Counted from the stretch's first letter, positions 24,931 through 33,457 are shown. The stretch: 64,000 nucleotides of DNA from Oscillibacter faecalis_A (GCF_029218125.1 NZ_JARFXX010000011.1:9573-73572), one strand, 5' to 3'. A program made the numbers and translations. The notes: generated by a model from the sequence alone, not told the origin.

Positions 24931-26562
24931 ATGTTAGAAGAACTGATAACCAAAGGGCGGCGCGTTTACTGTCTCTATCGTGTATCAACGCTGGGACAAG
25001 TCGAAAAAGATGATATTCCCATGCAAAAGGAAGCGTGCTGGGAGTTTGTTCGGCAGCATCCCGGATGGGAAATCGTCAAGGAGTTTTCGGAAAAGGGTGT
25101 TTCCGGGTTTAAGGTCTCAGCAAAAGACCGGGATGCCATTCAAGAAATTCAGCGTGATGCCTTGCAGAACAAATTCGATATTCTGCTGGTATTTATGTTT
25201 GACCGACTGGGGCGCAGAGAGGACGAAACGCCGTTCGTTGTGGAGTGGTTTGTCAAAAACGGCATCGAGGTGTGGAGTGCCAAGGAAGGACAGCAGCGGT
25301 TTGATACCCATGTGGACAAGCTGCTGAATTATATCCGTTACTGGCAGGCGTCCGGCGAAAGCATCAAAACCTCTGTCCGCACCAAGACCCGAATGGAGCA
25401 AATGACGCAGGAGGGACATTTTACCGGCGGCGGTGTTCCGTTTGGTTATCGTCTGGAGCATAAGGGCCGCACGAACAAGCAAAATCAGGATGTAGGAGAC
25501 CTTGTTGTAGACCCGGACGAAGCGGAGATCGTGAAACTGATTTTTCAGAAATATCTCTGCGAAGGGTATGGAGCGCAGCGCCTTTGCCGGTATCTTGCCG
25601 AACAGGGGATTACAAACCGAAAAGGACGCAACATACCGACTACTTCAATCAACCGCATCATTAAGAACCCCATTTACACTGGGGTCATCCGAAATGGAGA
25701 CAGCCAATCAGAGGCGCTGCCAGAGCTTCAAATTATCGACGCAGAAACTTATGAACGGGCACAGCAGATGATGGAAAAACGGGTGACCTGACATAATGAT
25801 GTGCCGCTCAATACAAAGGGACGGTCTTTGCTGGTGGGGAATATCTATTGCGGTCACTGCGGCGGACGTCTGACACTGACCACCAGCGGACGAAAGCGTG
25901 TCCGAAAGGACGGGACTGTTATACGCGAGACCAGAGCAAGGTATCAATGCCATTACAATATTCGGCATCCAGGCGAATGTGACGGGCAATCCGGGTACGG
26001 CGTTGAAAAGCTGGATAAGCTGGTGGATCAAATCATTCGTATCCAGCTGGGACGAATCCGGAGCGCATCCTCGCAGGAATTGATAGCGAAACAGCAGGCT
26101 AAGGAAGTAGACCTCGCAAAGTCCAAGCTGAACCTGCTGAACGAGCGATATCGGCAGAAGCAGCGGGAGTATCAAGACCTGCGCGCAGAGACCATCAAGG
26201 TCATCCAAGGCACCAGCCGCTTGAATGCAGACCTGCTGAACAGCCTTGTCAGCGAGACTATGGAACAAATCAAGCAGTTGGGGGCGCAAATTCAGACCAC
26301 CACAGCCGAACTGGAAGAAACCGTACAGACGGCCAGCCAAGTGCTGCGGGAATATGACCAGCTGATAAGCTGGGCCGAGATGTATGACCACTGCACCTTT
26401 GAAGCCAAGAAAATGATCGTGGCCCAGTTTGTAAAAGCAGTCCATGTGCGGCGAGATTATGAGATCGACATAGAGTTCAATGTGTCATTTGAGGAATTTC
26501 AAGCTCTGTATCTGGAGGGGAGCCAGATCAAGCAAAAAGGCCGGGAGCAGATACGCTCCTGA
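24931..26562 (+). pseudogene. Large serine recombinase with an internal TGA stop
   Basis: The N-terminal resolvase domain carries the catalytic serine in CLYRVSTLGQ, the FDILLVFMFDRLGRREDE motif and the GVSGF loop. The recombinase domain follows (GVPFGYRLEHKG, NPIYTGVIR), then a zinc-ribbon (YCGHCGG) and a coiled coil (about 26,090-26,350). A TGA at 25789-25791 interrupts it after MMEKRVT, and translation resumes in the same frame with HNDVPLNTKGRSLL, a normal family continuation. CGA to TGA is likely. As it stands the protein would lose the zinc ribbon and coiled coil and be inactive. It marks the right end of the island. Confidence 0.8.
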
Positions 26563-26578
26563 CCCATTGAAACGAAAA

Positions 26579-26609
26579 CAAGGCAAGCGATATAATCACT
26601 TGCCTTGTT
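26579..26609 (+). terminator. Terminator after the recombinase
   Basis: A CAAGGCAAG/CTTGCCTTG stem, extended by AA/TT, with an 11-base loop is followed by TTC. It lies between the recombinase stop and tRNA-Ala. Confidence 0.6.
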
Positions 26610-26611
26610 CA

Positions 26612-26687
26612 TGGTGGACTCGAAGGGATTCGAACCCTCGACCTCTCGGATGCGAACCGAACGCTCTCCCAACTGAGCTACGAGCCC
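26612..26687 (-). tRNA. tRNA-Ala (anticodon CGC)
   Basis: On the minus strand the acceptor arms GGGCTCG and CGAGTCC pair. The anticodon stem TTCGG/CCGAG encloses TTCGCAT, giving CGC. The T arm is GAGGG-TTCGAAT-CCCTT and CCA is encoded. The total is 76 bases. Confidence 0.92.
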
Positions 26688-26700
26688 AAACAGCTATATT

Positions 26701-26728
26701 ATTATAACATATTTCTGCGGCTTGTAAA
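26701..26728 (-). promoter_or_regulatory. Promoter of tRNA-Ala
   Basis: On the minus strand TTTACA (26723-26728) and TATAAT (26701-26706) are 16 bases apart, 13 bases upstream of the tRNA. Confidence 0.75.
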
Positions 26729-26756
26729 GTACCTTTTTGAAAAAAACGAAATTTTG

Positions 26757-26788
26757 AAAAACAGGCCCGGAAGCTCCGGGCCTGTTTT
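26757..26788 (-). terminator. Terminator of the cation transporter gene
   Basis: A stem AAAACAGGCCCGG/CCGGGCCTGTTTT with a 5-base loop lies 3 bases after the minus-strand stop and ends in a T-tract on that strand. Confidence 0.85.
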
Positions 26789-26790
26789 GG

Positions 26791-27954
26791 TCATGTGTAG
26801 GAATGCTCCACCTGCACCACGGCGGTATAGCGGCTGTCCAGTGAGCGGACCAGCGAGCGTACCTGCCGGGCCATTTCGTCATCGGCAATGCGGAAGCCGG
26901 GAGGCGTTACCACATCGAAAATCAAATTCGTATGGGTGGAGCCGGGGACGATTCGAAAATCGTGAATGCTGACCGAGGCGTCGATGCACTTCACCAGCGT
27001 CTCCACCTGTGCGCGGAGGGCAGCGGTGCGGCTGTCATCGGCGGCGATGGGGTCCATGTGAATCACTGCCTCACAGCCCAGCTTTTTATGAAGCTCATGC
27101 TCGATGTTGTCAATGACATCGTGCAGCTCCATGACGCTGCCGGAGGCCGGGACCTCCGCGTGGAGGGAGATCATCACCCGGCCGGGGCCGTAGTCATGCA
27201 CCACCAGATCGTGTATCCCGCAGATTTCCTTGTGGGCCATCACCAGATCCTGAATTTCCCGAACGAACTCCGGCGTCGGCGGTACGCCCAGCAGGGGATC
27301 GATGGTAGCCTTGGCGGCGTCGATGCCGCCTTTCAGGATGAGAACCGCCACTACGGCGCCGACCCAGCCATCCACGGCCAGCCCTGTGAAGCGGCTCGCC
27401 AGCGCGGCGGCCAGCACGGCGGCGGTAGAGATGCTGTCGCTGACGGAATCCGCTGCTACGGCCAGCAGCGCCGGGGCGTCCAGCCGCTTGCCGACTGCGC
27501 GGTTATAAAAGGCCATATAGAGCTTTACGCACACGGAAACCGCCAGAATCCCCAGCACCAGAGCGCTGAAGGCCACCGGCTCCGGGTGCAGGATTTTGCC
27601 GATAGACTCCTTGCCAAGCTCCACGCCCATGAGCAGAATCAGCATGGACACCGCAAGGCCCGAAAGGTATTCCGCCCGCCCGTGGCCGAAGGGATGGCCG
27701 GGGTCCGGCGTTTTGGCGGCGATTTTGAAGCCCAGCAGCGTAATGATGGAGGAGCCGGCGTCCGAGAGGTTATTGAAGGCGTCCGCTGTGATGGCGATGG
27801 AGCCGGACAGCGTGCCTGCCAGCAGCTTACCGGCGAACAGAAGCAGATTCAAGGCGATTCCCACCGCCCCGCAGAGAATGCCGTAGGCTGTCCGCAACTG
27901 GGTGGGAGTGCGGCCCTCCGGCTTGCAGAAAATTTTCGCAAGAAGCGAGATCAT
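26791..27954 (-). CDS. Cation diffusion facilitator family transporter
   Basis: The 387-residue protein is a CDF efflux carrier, exchanging Zn2+, Mn2+, Fe2+ or similar for protons. It has six membrane helices and the metal-site motifs SIAITADAFNNLSDAGSS and LLAVAADSVSDSIST. DPGHPFGHGRAEYL is the hallmark loop between helices 2 and 3. The C-terminal cytoplasmic domain has VMISLHAEVPASGSVMELHDVIDN and is longer than usual. The metal cannot be assigned. It is the last gene of a probable operon with the zinc-ribbon protein and K+ channel upstream. Confidence 0.93.
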   Translation of the reverse strand: MISLLAKIFCKPEGRTPTQLRTAYGILCGAVGIALNLLLFAGKLLAGTLSGSIAITADAFNNLSDAGSSIITLLGFKIAAKTPDPGHPFGHGRAEYLSGLAVSMLILLMGVELGKESIGKILHPEPVAFSALVLGILAVSVCVKLYMAFYNRAVGKRLDAPALLAVAADSVSDSISTAAVLAAALASRFTGLAVDGWVGAVVAVLILKGGIDAAKATIDPLLGVPPTPEFVREIQDLVMAHKEICGIHDLVVHDYGPGRVMISLHAEVPASGSVMELHDVIDNIEHELHKKLGCEAVIHMDPIAADDSRTAALRAQVETLVKCIDASVSIHDFRIVPGSTHTNLIFDVVTPPGFRIADDEMARQVRSLVRSLDSRYTAVVQVEHSYT

Positions 27955-28013
27955 ATCAATCGCTTCCTTTCTGTTATAAAGTATAGGCCGCTTTTGCGGC
28001 CCATGCGGTTGAC

Positions 28014-28625
28014 TTATTTCTTTCCCGGGATGACCAGCTTCATGTGGCAGCAGAGGTCATCAAGGTCCCGGTCTGTGGCGGCGCTGAGCCGCAGCCGTGC
28101 GCCGCAGTCACGGCATGTAAGCTCCACGGCGTCCCGGCGGATTTCCATGGAATAGCTGTGGCTGCCGCAACCGCAGGTGATGCCATTGGGCCGGGCGGCA
28201 ATATCCCGGAGCTCCGAGAGAAATTCGTACATGATGACATTATCGGTGAAGGCCTCTGTCTCGCCGCTGCCGGACTGGGCCTTTTCCTTGGAGATGGCGA
28301 TCTCTGCCTCCCGCAGATGATGGTCCACAATGCCCTCATCTCCCACAAAGCAGCAGAACTGCCGGCTCTCCGGGCAGCTCAGAGCCGTGGCCCCCTCCCG
28401 GATGCGCTCCGGCGGACAAACCGCCTCGTGAATTTTACCGCAGACGCCGCAGGGCACCAGCAGGCGGTAGCGCTGTCCGTCAAAGCTCGTATGGAGCACG
28501 CTGCCGCCGCAGGAGCAGGCAATTTCCGCATCGGACGCCTCCAAAGCGAAAATGGAGCGGGCACCCATTACCGGCGCGCCGCATTTCGGGCAGATGTAGC
28601 CCAGAGTCCTCATATCACCAGCCAT
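28014..28625 (-). CDS. Hypothetical zinc-ribbon protein
   Basis: The roughly 203-residue protein carries several metal-binding-like pairs: YICPKCGAP near the start, ACSCGG, VPCGVCGKIHEAVC, TCGCGSHSY and LTCRDCGARL near the end. It has no membrane segment and is probably a cytosolic Zn-binding or nucleic-acid-associated protein; no family is recognised. The start is ambiguous: AGGAGG at 28631-28636 best fits the ATG at 28625, but 28628 and 28613 are possible. It lies 21 bases after the channel gene and 59 bases before the cation transporter gene, consistent with one operon. Confidence 0.65.
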   Translation of the reverse strand: MAGDMRTLGYICPKCGAPVMGARSIFALEASDAEIACSCGGSVLHTSFDGQRYRLLVPCGVCGKIHEAVCPPERIREGATALSCPESRQFCCFVGDEGIVDHHLREAEIAISKEKAQSGSGETEAFTDNVIMYEFLSELRDIAARPNGITCGCGSHSYSMEIRRDAVELTCRDCGARLRLSAATDRDLDDLCCHMKLVIPGKK

Positions 28626-28646
28626 CATGGCCTCCTGTTCTGCCGC

Positions 28647-29852
28647 TTAAAGCGGCGTGTTTCCCGTTTTATGGTGCTGTTTGTAGAGAAGGACCTGATC
28701 CCCGGCCAGCAGAACCAGTCCGCCGTTTGGAATCAGAGTTTGTCCCCGGCGCCGGACCATGACGATCAGCGTCTGGCGGGAAATGTCCAGATTGCGGATG
28801 GGACTGCCTACCCACGGGTTCTGAGGCTGGAGGGTGATCTCCTGAAGCTCAATGCGGCCATCCTCCCGATAGGAGCCGGCTCCCAGCACCAGACTGTCCC
28901 TGCTCCGCAGCACCGTGCCGCCCCGGGGGACCAGCGTTTCCCGGCCCCGCTGAACAGCGGCCACGATGATTCCCTCCGGCAGACCCAACTCGCGGATGGC
29001 CCTTCCAGCCCACGCATCCTTCTGCGTTAAATGGACGCAGATAAAATGAACGTCCGAGGACGTGCCGTATTCGCTGATGCGCTTGATGCGGGAATACTGG
29101 TCCACAAAGCCGGCGGAAATGATGCCGGTGGGGATGGCCACCATGCCGACGCCAAGAAACGTGATGAATATGCCGAAAATCTTTCCCATGGTCGTAATGG
29201 GATAAATGTCGCCGTAGCCCACGGTGAGCAGCGTGGACACAGACCACCAGATGCCGGAAAAGGCGTTGGAGAACACCTCCGGCTGGGCGTCATGCTCCAG
29301 CGAGTACATACAAAGGCTGGAGGCGGTCATCAGCACAAGAATGATGAATACGGAGCTGAGAAGCTGCTGGGCCTTGCTGGCGAGCACTTGTGTGATAACG
29401 TTCAGGGAATCGTAATAGGCGTTGATGCGGAACAGGCGGAAAATGCGGACCACCCGGAACATCCGGAACGCCACGGCTCCGGCGGGGAAGAACCAAGGTA
29501 AGTAATAGGGCAGAAAGCTCAGAATATCCACGATGCCGCCAAAGGAGAGCAGGTATTTCAAAATGGCCCGGGTCTCCGGCAGGTCGGGACAGCGGTATTT
29601 GGCGGTCCAGACCCGCAGCGCCCAGTCCACGGCAAAGTAAGCCACCGTCCATTCCTCAATGGTAAGCAGCAGCACCCCGCAGCGGTCCTCCGCCGTATCA
29701 AAGGTATAGGCGATGGTCACGCCTAAATTCAGAAAAATAACAAGGGTGTAGACGATGTCATACGCCCGGCTGGGAAAGTCCTCCGTGGAGCCGATGTCCA
29801 CAATGGTCCCCATGCGCCGCCGGAGCGGCTCCAGAGTGCGCGGACCCGACAT
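28647..29852 (-). CDS. Voltage-gated K+ channel with two RCK-C domains
   Basis: The start at 29852 is chosen for AGGAGG 6 bases upstream; the frame is open further up only because of a repeat array. The 401-residue protein has S1-S4 helices with an arginine-rich S4 (RMFRVVRIFRLFR, residues 130-142) and a pore with the selectivity filter TVGYGD at 210-215. Two TrkA-C-like domains follow: GRAIRELGLPEGIIVAAVQR and SPIRNLDISRQTLIVMVRR. The plan matches prokaryotic Kv channels regulated by ligand binding to RCK-C. A consensus-like promoter lies at 30,023-30,051. Confidence 0.9.
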   Translation of the reverse strand: MSGPRTLEPLRRRMGTIVDIGSTEDFPSRAYDIVYTLVIFLNLGVTIAYTFDTAEDRCGVLLLTIEEWTVAYFAVDWALRVWTAKYRCPDLPETRAILKYLLSFGGIVDILSFLPYYLPWFFPAGAVAFRMFRVVRIFRLFRINAYYDSLNVITQVLASKAQQLLSSVFIILVLMTASSLCMYSLEHDAQPEVFSNAFSGIWWSVSTLLTVGYGDIYPITTMGKIFGIFITFLGVGMVAIPTGIISAGFVDQYSRIKRISEYGTSSDVHFICVHLTQKDAWAGRAIRELGLPEGIIVAAVQRGRETLVPRGGTVLRSRDSLVLGAGSYREDGRIELQEITLQPQNPWVGSPIRNLDISRQTLIVMVRRRGQTLIPNGGLVLLAGDQVLLYKQHHKTGNTPL

Positions 29853-29893
29853 ACGCCACCTCCTGACAGTTCCGCCGATACTGCGGCCGGCGC

Positions 29894-30012
29894 AGAGCAC
29901 CGGCCCTGGCAGAGCACCGGCCCTGGCAGAGCACCGGCCCTGGCAGAGCACCGGCCCTGGCAGAGCACCGGCCCTGGCAGAGCACCGGCCCTGGCAGAGC
30001 ACCGGCCCTGAA
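29894..30012. repeat. Seven 17-bp tandem repeats in the channel gene leader
   Basis: The unit AGAGCACCGGCCCTGGC is repeated seven times head to tail; six copies are exact and the last differs in its final two bases. On the minus strand the array begins about ten bases after the predicted transcription start and ends about 40 bases before the channel start codon. It therefore lies in the 5' UTR. The unit length, not a multiple of 3, keeps two frames open and creates spurious ORFs on both strands. Confidence 0.95.
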
Positions 30013-30022
30013 AGTCCTATCT

Positions 30023-30051
30023 ATTATAATGATATTATGGGAAAATGTAAA
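30023..30051 (-). promoter_or_regulatory. Promoter of the channel operon
   Basis: On the minus strand TTTACA (30046-30051) and a consensus TATAAT (30023-30028) are 17 bases apart. Transcription would start near 30,016 and run directly into the 17-bp repeats. Confidence 0.8.
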
Positions 30052-30146
30052 CAGATTTTCTGGATTTCCTTTTGATTTCAAGGGTTCGATGGCCTTAACA
30101 TGATGGATGAAGCCGTAATTTTCTCTGTGGCGTCCGGCAGCGCGGC

Positions 30147-30182
30147 AAAAAGATGCACCGTCCCACTTCGCATGGAACGGTG
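30147..30182 (-). terminator. Terminator of the PNPOx-family gene
   Basis: On the minus strand, a CACCGT...ACGGTG stem whose inner CC/GG also pair is followed by CATCTTTTT, 17 bases past the stop. Confidence 0.65.
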
Positions 30183-30198
30183 TATGTTCAGGGGGAGC

Positions 30199-30675
30199 TT
30201 ATCGCTCCTGTACCTCTTTCCCGCTGAGGTGTTCGATCTCGATTTCACACATCCGCACGGCTCTGCCGCCCTCTAAGATAGCCTGATCCGCCAGCGCCTC
30301 ATCCGGGTAGTACTTCATGGCAAAGCGCTTCAGCAGCGCCATGGTCTCCGGGGTGCTTTCCAGCAGGCGGCAGCGGCCGAATACCACGGCGCTCCGCATA
30401 TAGGGCGCCCATGCTTCCTCGCGGACGATTTCTGTTCCGTAGGCCGTGAAGCAGACTTTATCGCAGACCTTGATGGCGTCCAGCTTGTATCCGGTGCGGG
30501 AGCTGTGGAAATAAATCCGCCCGGCAGTCTCATCATATATAAAATTGATGGGAATTGCGTAAGGATAACCGTCCTCTCCGTTGACCGCCAGCACGCCCCG
30601 GCGGGCCTCACGTAGAATTTGCCTGGTATCCTCGGTGCTGAGCTCGTTTTTCTTTTTTCGGATAGGTCGAAACAT
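30199..30675 (-). CDS. Pyridoxamine 5'-phosphate oxidase family flavoprotein
   Basis: The 158-residue protein has the split-barrel flavin-binding fold. GVLAVNGEDGYPYAIPINFIY is the typical first strand pair, IYFHSSRTGYKLDAI the flavin phosphate region and VCFTAYG the third strand. Such proteins include NimA-type nitroimidazole reductases and other FMN-dependent reductases; the substrate cannot be told from sequence. It is a single gene with its own terminator. GGAGAGC precedes the ATG. Confidence 0.85.
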   Translation of the reverse strand: MFRPIRKKKNELSTEDTRQILREARRGVLAVNGEDGYPYAIPINFIYDETAGRIYFHSSRTGYKLDAIKVCDKVCFTAYGTEIVREEAWAPYMRSAVVFGRCRLLESTPETMALLKRFAMKYYPDEALADQAILEGGRAVRMCEIEIEHLSGKEVQER

Positions 30676-30715
30676 GATTGCTCTCCTTTCTTTTATGTTG
30701 AACGCGGCAGGCCGC

Positions 30716-31372
30716 TTAGTGCGTCAGAATATAGGTCTCCAGCTCTGCCGCTGTGTGAACCACCGCTGCGGCGCCGGCCTGCGCCAACTCGCCCGGCGCC
30801 GCATAGCCGAAAAACTCTACGCCCACACAGGGGAGGCCGCATTCGGCGGCGCCCAGTACGTCATATTTGCGGTCGCCCACCATCAGCATGGAGGTCTTGT
30901 CCACCTCCGCCAGTCCCAGGCGGCGCATGACCTCCCGGATGACATCGGCCTTCTGCCAATCCGCCCCGATGGGGCTTCCCACGATCGTTTGTAGACTTTG
31001 GGTGAATCCGAAGCGTTCGCAGATGCTCAAGCACAGCTTCTCCGGCTTGGAGGAGGCCAGCGCCAGCGTATATCCCCGCTCCTTCAGCCGCGCAAGCAGC
31101 TCCCGCAGACCCGGCGCGGGCTGGTTTTCATACTGGCCCACCGGCTCGTACCGCTCCCGGAAAACCTTCACGCCCCGGGCGGCGGTTTCCGTGTCATAGC
31201 CGCAGTAGGCCATGAAGGACTCCTGCAGGGGCGGGCCGATGAATTTCAAAAGTGTCTGCTGGTCCGGCATAGTGCCGCCCAGCTTTTCAATGGTATATTT
31301 CACGGAGTTGACAATTCCCTCTCGGGAGTCCGTCAGTGTACCGTCCAGATCGAATAAAACGGTGCGAATCAT
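30716..31372 (-). CDS. HAD-family hydrolase, phosphoglycolate-phosphatase-like
   Basis: The start at 31372 is taken because it gives the canonical N-terminus MIRTVLFDLDGTLTDS with the catalytic Asp8/Asp10, and AGGAGG lies 9 bases upstream. The 218-residue product has the helical cap, the LALASSKP motif II region, the KPEKLC lysine and MVGDRKYDVLGA (motif III/IV). It belongs to the Gph/PpaX-like HAD subfamily, phosphatases of small phosphorylated metabolites. It follows the Gx transporter gene after 115 bases and may be the end of that operon. Confidence 0.88.
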   Translation of the reverse strand: MIRTVLFDLDGTLTDSREGIVNSVKYTIEKLGGTMPDQQTLLKFIGPPLQESFMAYCGYDTETAARGVKVFRERYEPVGQYENQPAPGLRELLARLKERGYTLALASSKPEKLCLSICERFGFTQSLQTIVGSPIGADWQKADVIREVMRRLGLAEVDKTSMLMVGDRKYDVLGAAECGLPCVGVEFFGYAAPGELAQAGAAAVVHTAAELETYILTH

Positions 31373-31487
31373 AGTGCAGGTCCTCCTGTATGCGGCGCGG
31401 GAAGGGGGAAAGCCCCGCCGGCAGCCGCTTTTTTCTTGCTGTATTTTATCATGTCCGCGCCGGGAGTGCAAACGGAGATTTGCATTG

Positions 31488-32006
31488 TCAGCGCGGCCGC
31501 AGTACCCCGGTGTGGTCCAGGGCCCGGAACAGGCAGGCCGCCGCCACGCCGGTCACCGCCCCGGTGAGCAGAGAGGCTGCCAGCAGCACCGGCAGATAGG
31601 TCAGCGGCGCGGTGCTCCATAGTGTCAGGACCGCTGCTGCGATCTGCCCGCAATTATGGGCCGCCGCGCCGCCTATGGACACGCCGTATACGGACAGCTG
31701 CCCCAGCCGGGACAGGAGAATCATCACCAGCATGGCGGACACGCCGCCCAGCACGGAGAAGATCAGCGCATTCATATTTCCGGCGAATACCGCTCCCAGC
31801 AGGCAGCGTCCCACTAAAATTAAAAGCGCCTGTCCGGGCCCCAAGGCGTAGAGGGCGAACACCGTTACGATATTGGCAAGGCCCAGCTTGATGCCCGGCA
31901 GGGGAATGGCGAGGGACAGGGGGAACAGGTTTTCAAGATAGCTCAGGGCCAGCGCCATGGCGGTCAGCACGGCGCAGAGCGTCAACTGTTTTGTTGTCAG
32001 CTTCAT
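31488..32006 (-). CDS. Gx transporter family membrane protein (HepS-I-like)
   Basis: The 172-residue protein has five or six predicted membrane helices and the motif IPLPGIKLGLANIVTVFAL typical of the Gx transporter family, often labelled heptaprenyl diphosphate synthase component I. ECF S-component-like small-molecule uptake is suspected for the family. It lies 10 bases after the NusG-domain gene and downstream of apbE, an arrangement common in Firmicute flavinylated electron-transfer loci. Confidence 0.85.
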   Translation of the reverse strand: MKLTTKQLTLCAVLTAMALALSYLENLFPLSLAIPLPGIKLGLANIVTVFALYALGPGQALLILVGRCLLGAVFAGNMNALIFSVLGGVSAMLVMILLSRLGQLSVYGVSIGGAAAHNCGQIAAAVLTLWSTAPLTYLPVLLAASLLTGAVTGVAAACLFRALDHTGVLRPR

Positions 32007-32016
32007 CGTGGGCCTC

Positions 32017-32433
32017 CTAACCGATCACAACGTCCACGCCGGAGGAATCCGCCGCGCCGCCGGTGAGGGTGATGACGATGCGGGCGGGGAGGCAGATGAT
32101 GCTCTGCCCGCTCCGGGAGATGGCCCCAGTGTGCACACAGTCCTGTGTGGGGCAGTCCGCCGAGGCGACATGGAGACGCACCGTGTCCCCGTCCCGCTCC
32201 GCCACCACGGTCAGCGTATAGCCGTTATGACTGTAACTGCGGGGGCTGTCCAGCAGCGCCTCCGGGGCAAAGCGGTCCAGCTCCGTGCCATCGGCGGTGA
32301 CGGTAACGAGGGGGGCACTGCCGCTGTCTGTGCCGCGCCAGACCGCCAGCGCCGCGAACATTGCCAGTGCAAGGATGACCAGCACGACAAGCCCGTCCCA
32401 GATATTCGGTTTCAGCTCAGGAGACTGTCTCAT
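32017..32433 (-). CDS. NusG domain II-containing membrane protein
   Basis: The 138-residue protein has one N-terminal membrane helix (residues about 12-31, WDGLVVLVILALAMFAALAVW). An extracytoplasmic NusG domain II-like fold follows, with SYSHNGYTLTVVAERDGDTV, ASADCPTQDCVHTGAIS and GQSIICLPARIVITL. The CPTQDC cysteines are conserved in this family. It overlaps apbE by 17 bases. It is a standard partner of ApbE and Gx transporters; its molecular role is unclear. Confidence 0.85.
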   Translation of the reverse strand: MRQSPELKPNIWDGLVVLVILALAMFAALAVWRGTDSGSAPLVTVTADGTELDRFAPEALLDSPRSYSHNGYTLTVVAERDGDTVRLHVASADCPTQDCVHTGAISRSGQSIICLPARIVITLTGGAADSSGVDVVIG

Positions 32434-33457
32434 AGGTATAACCGCTGTCCTTTACCACTTCAAATCGGTCGGAAAGTCCGTCCGTTATGATGACCCGGCC
32501 ATCCGCCGTGACCAGAACCAAGTCAAAGTCATAGCCGCCGGTCTGCCAGAATTCCAGCGCCCGCTCCTCACCCATGATAAACAGGGCGGTGGAAAAGGCA
32601 TCGCACATGGTCCCGTTTCCGGGACCGGAGAAGTCCGGGCCGTTGGCCTCCGCCACCACCGTGACCGACAGCAGGCCGCTGTCTGCCGGATAGCCGGTGG
32701 AGGGGTCAATGATGTGGTGGTATGTGTTCCCATTTTCCGTGAAGTAGCGCTCATAGCCGCCGGAGGTGATGGCGTAGGCGTCCCGCAGCGTTAGGACTGC
32801 CGCCAGCGCGTTTTCGTCCTGCGGGTCGCGGATACCGACACGCCAGCCGGCCCCGTCCGGCTTTCCGCCCAGCACAAACACATTGCCGCCGAGAGAGATT
32901 TTTCCGCTTTCAATTTTGTTTTCCCGGAAGACTGCCTCTACGCAGTCGGAGGTGTAGCCCTTGGCGATGCCGCCGAGGTCAATGGCCTGTCCCGCCCCCA
33001 GCGTGACGCTGCTGCCGGAGAGCCGAATTTCATCGCTGTTCACGTTTTCCAGCAGCGCGTCCAGCTCATCCTGAGCGGGGACGCGGTAGCTGTCCCCGGT
33101 GAAGCCCCAGGCGTCCATCACCGGCGCGATAGTAATATCGAAAGCGCCGCCGGTGGCGTCCCGGAATGTCAGGGCCTCGGAAAGCAGCGCTTGCTCCGCC
33201 GCGGATAAATCCTGTGCCGCGCCGTTTTGGTTGAGGACGGACACCAGACTGTCCTCCCGGGTGCGGGAGAGCCGCGCCTCCAGCGCTTGAATGGTTTCCT
33301 CGGCATCGCTGACCGCCTGCTTTACCTGATGGCCATAGGCGTCCAACTGCATGACCGTGTCCATGGCGAAAAGCTGGGCCGACGCCTCATCGGCACTTGC
33401 GCCGCAGCCGGTGAGCAGCAGCGCCACCGCGCAGATAAACATGAAACTCCGCTTCAT
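32417..33457 (-). CDS. apbE: FAD:protein FMN transferase (ApbE), lipoprotein
   Basis: The 346-residue enzyme transfers FMN from FAD to a threonine of target proteins outside the membrane. It has a lipoprotein signal with lipobox LLTGC (Cys at about 18), the ApbE start motif FAMDTVMQLDAYG, the GGAFDITIAPVMDAWGF substrate region, AIDLGGIAKGYTSD and SGGYERYF followed by YHHIIDPSTGYPA. All are intact. No obvious flavinylation target (RnfG/NqrC or FMN-bind protein) is in the window. It is the first gene of a minus-strand operon. Confidence 0.95.
   Translation of the reverse strand: MKRSFMFICAVALLLTGCGASADEASAQLFAMDTVMQLDAYGHQVKQAVSDAEETIQALEARLSRTREDSLVSVLNQNGAAQDLSAAEQALLSEALTFRDATGGAFDITIAPVMDAWGFTGDSYRVPAQDELDALLENVNSDEIRLSGSSVTLGAGQAIDLGGIAKGYTSDCVEAVFRENKIESGKISLGGNVFVLGGKPDGAGWRVGIRDPQDENALAAVLTLRDAYAITSGGYERYFTENGNTYHHIIDPSTGYPADSGLLSVTVVAEANGPDFSGPGNGTMCDAFSTALFIMGEERALEFWQTGGYDFDLVLVTADGRVIITDGLSDRFEVVKDSGYTYETVS

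Noticed and set aside
29894..30012. CRISPR array
   Set aside because: The 17-bp units are directly contiguous with no spacers and no cas genes nearby.
29758..30081. Repeat-encoded peptides on both strands (ARAGALPGPV and AEHRPWQSTGP types)
   Set aside because: They are translations of the 17-bp tandem array lying in the channel gene leader; the AGGAGG-supported start is downstream of the repeats.
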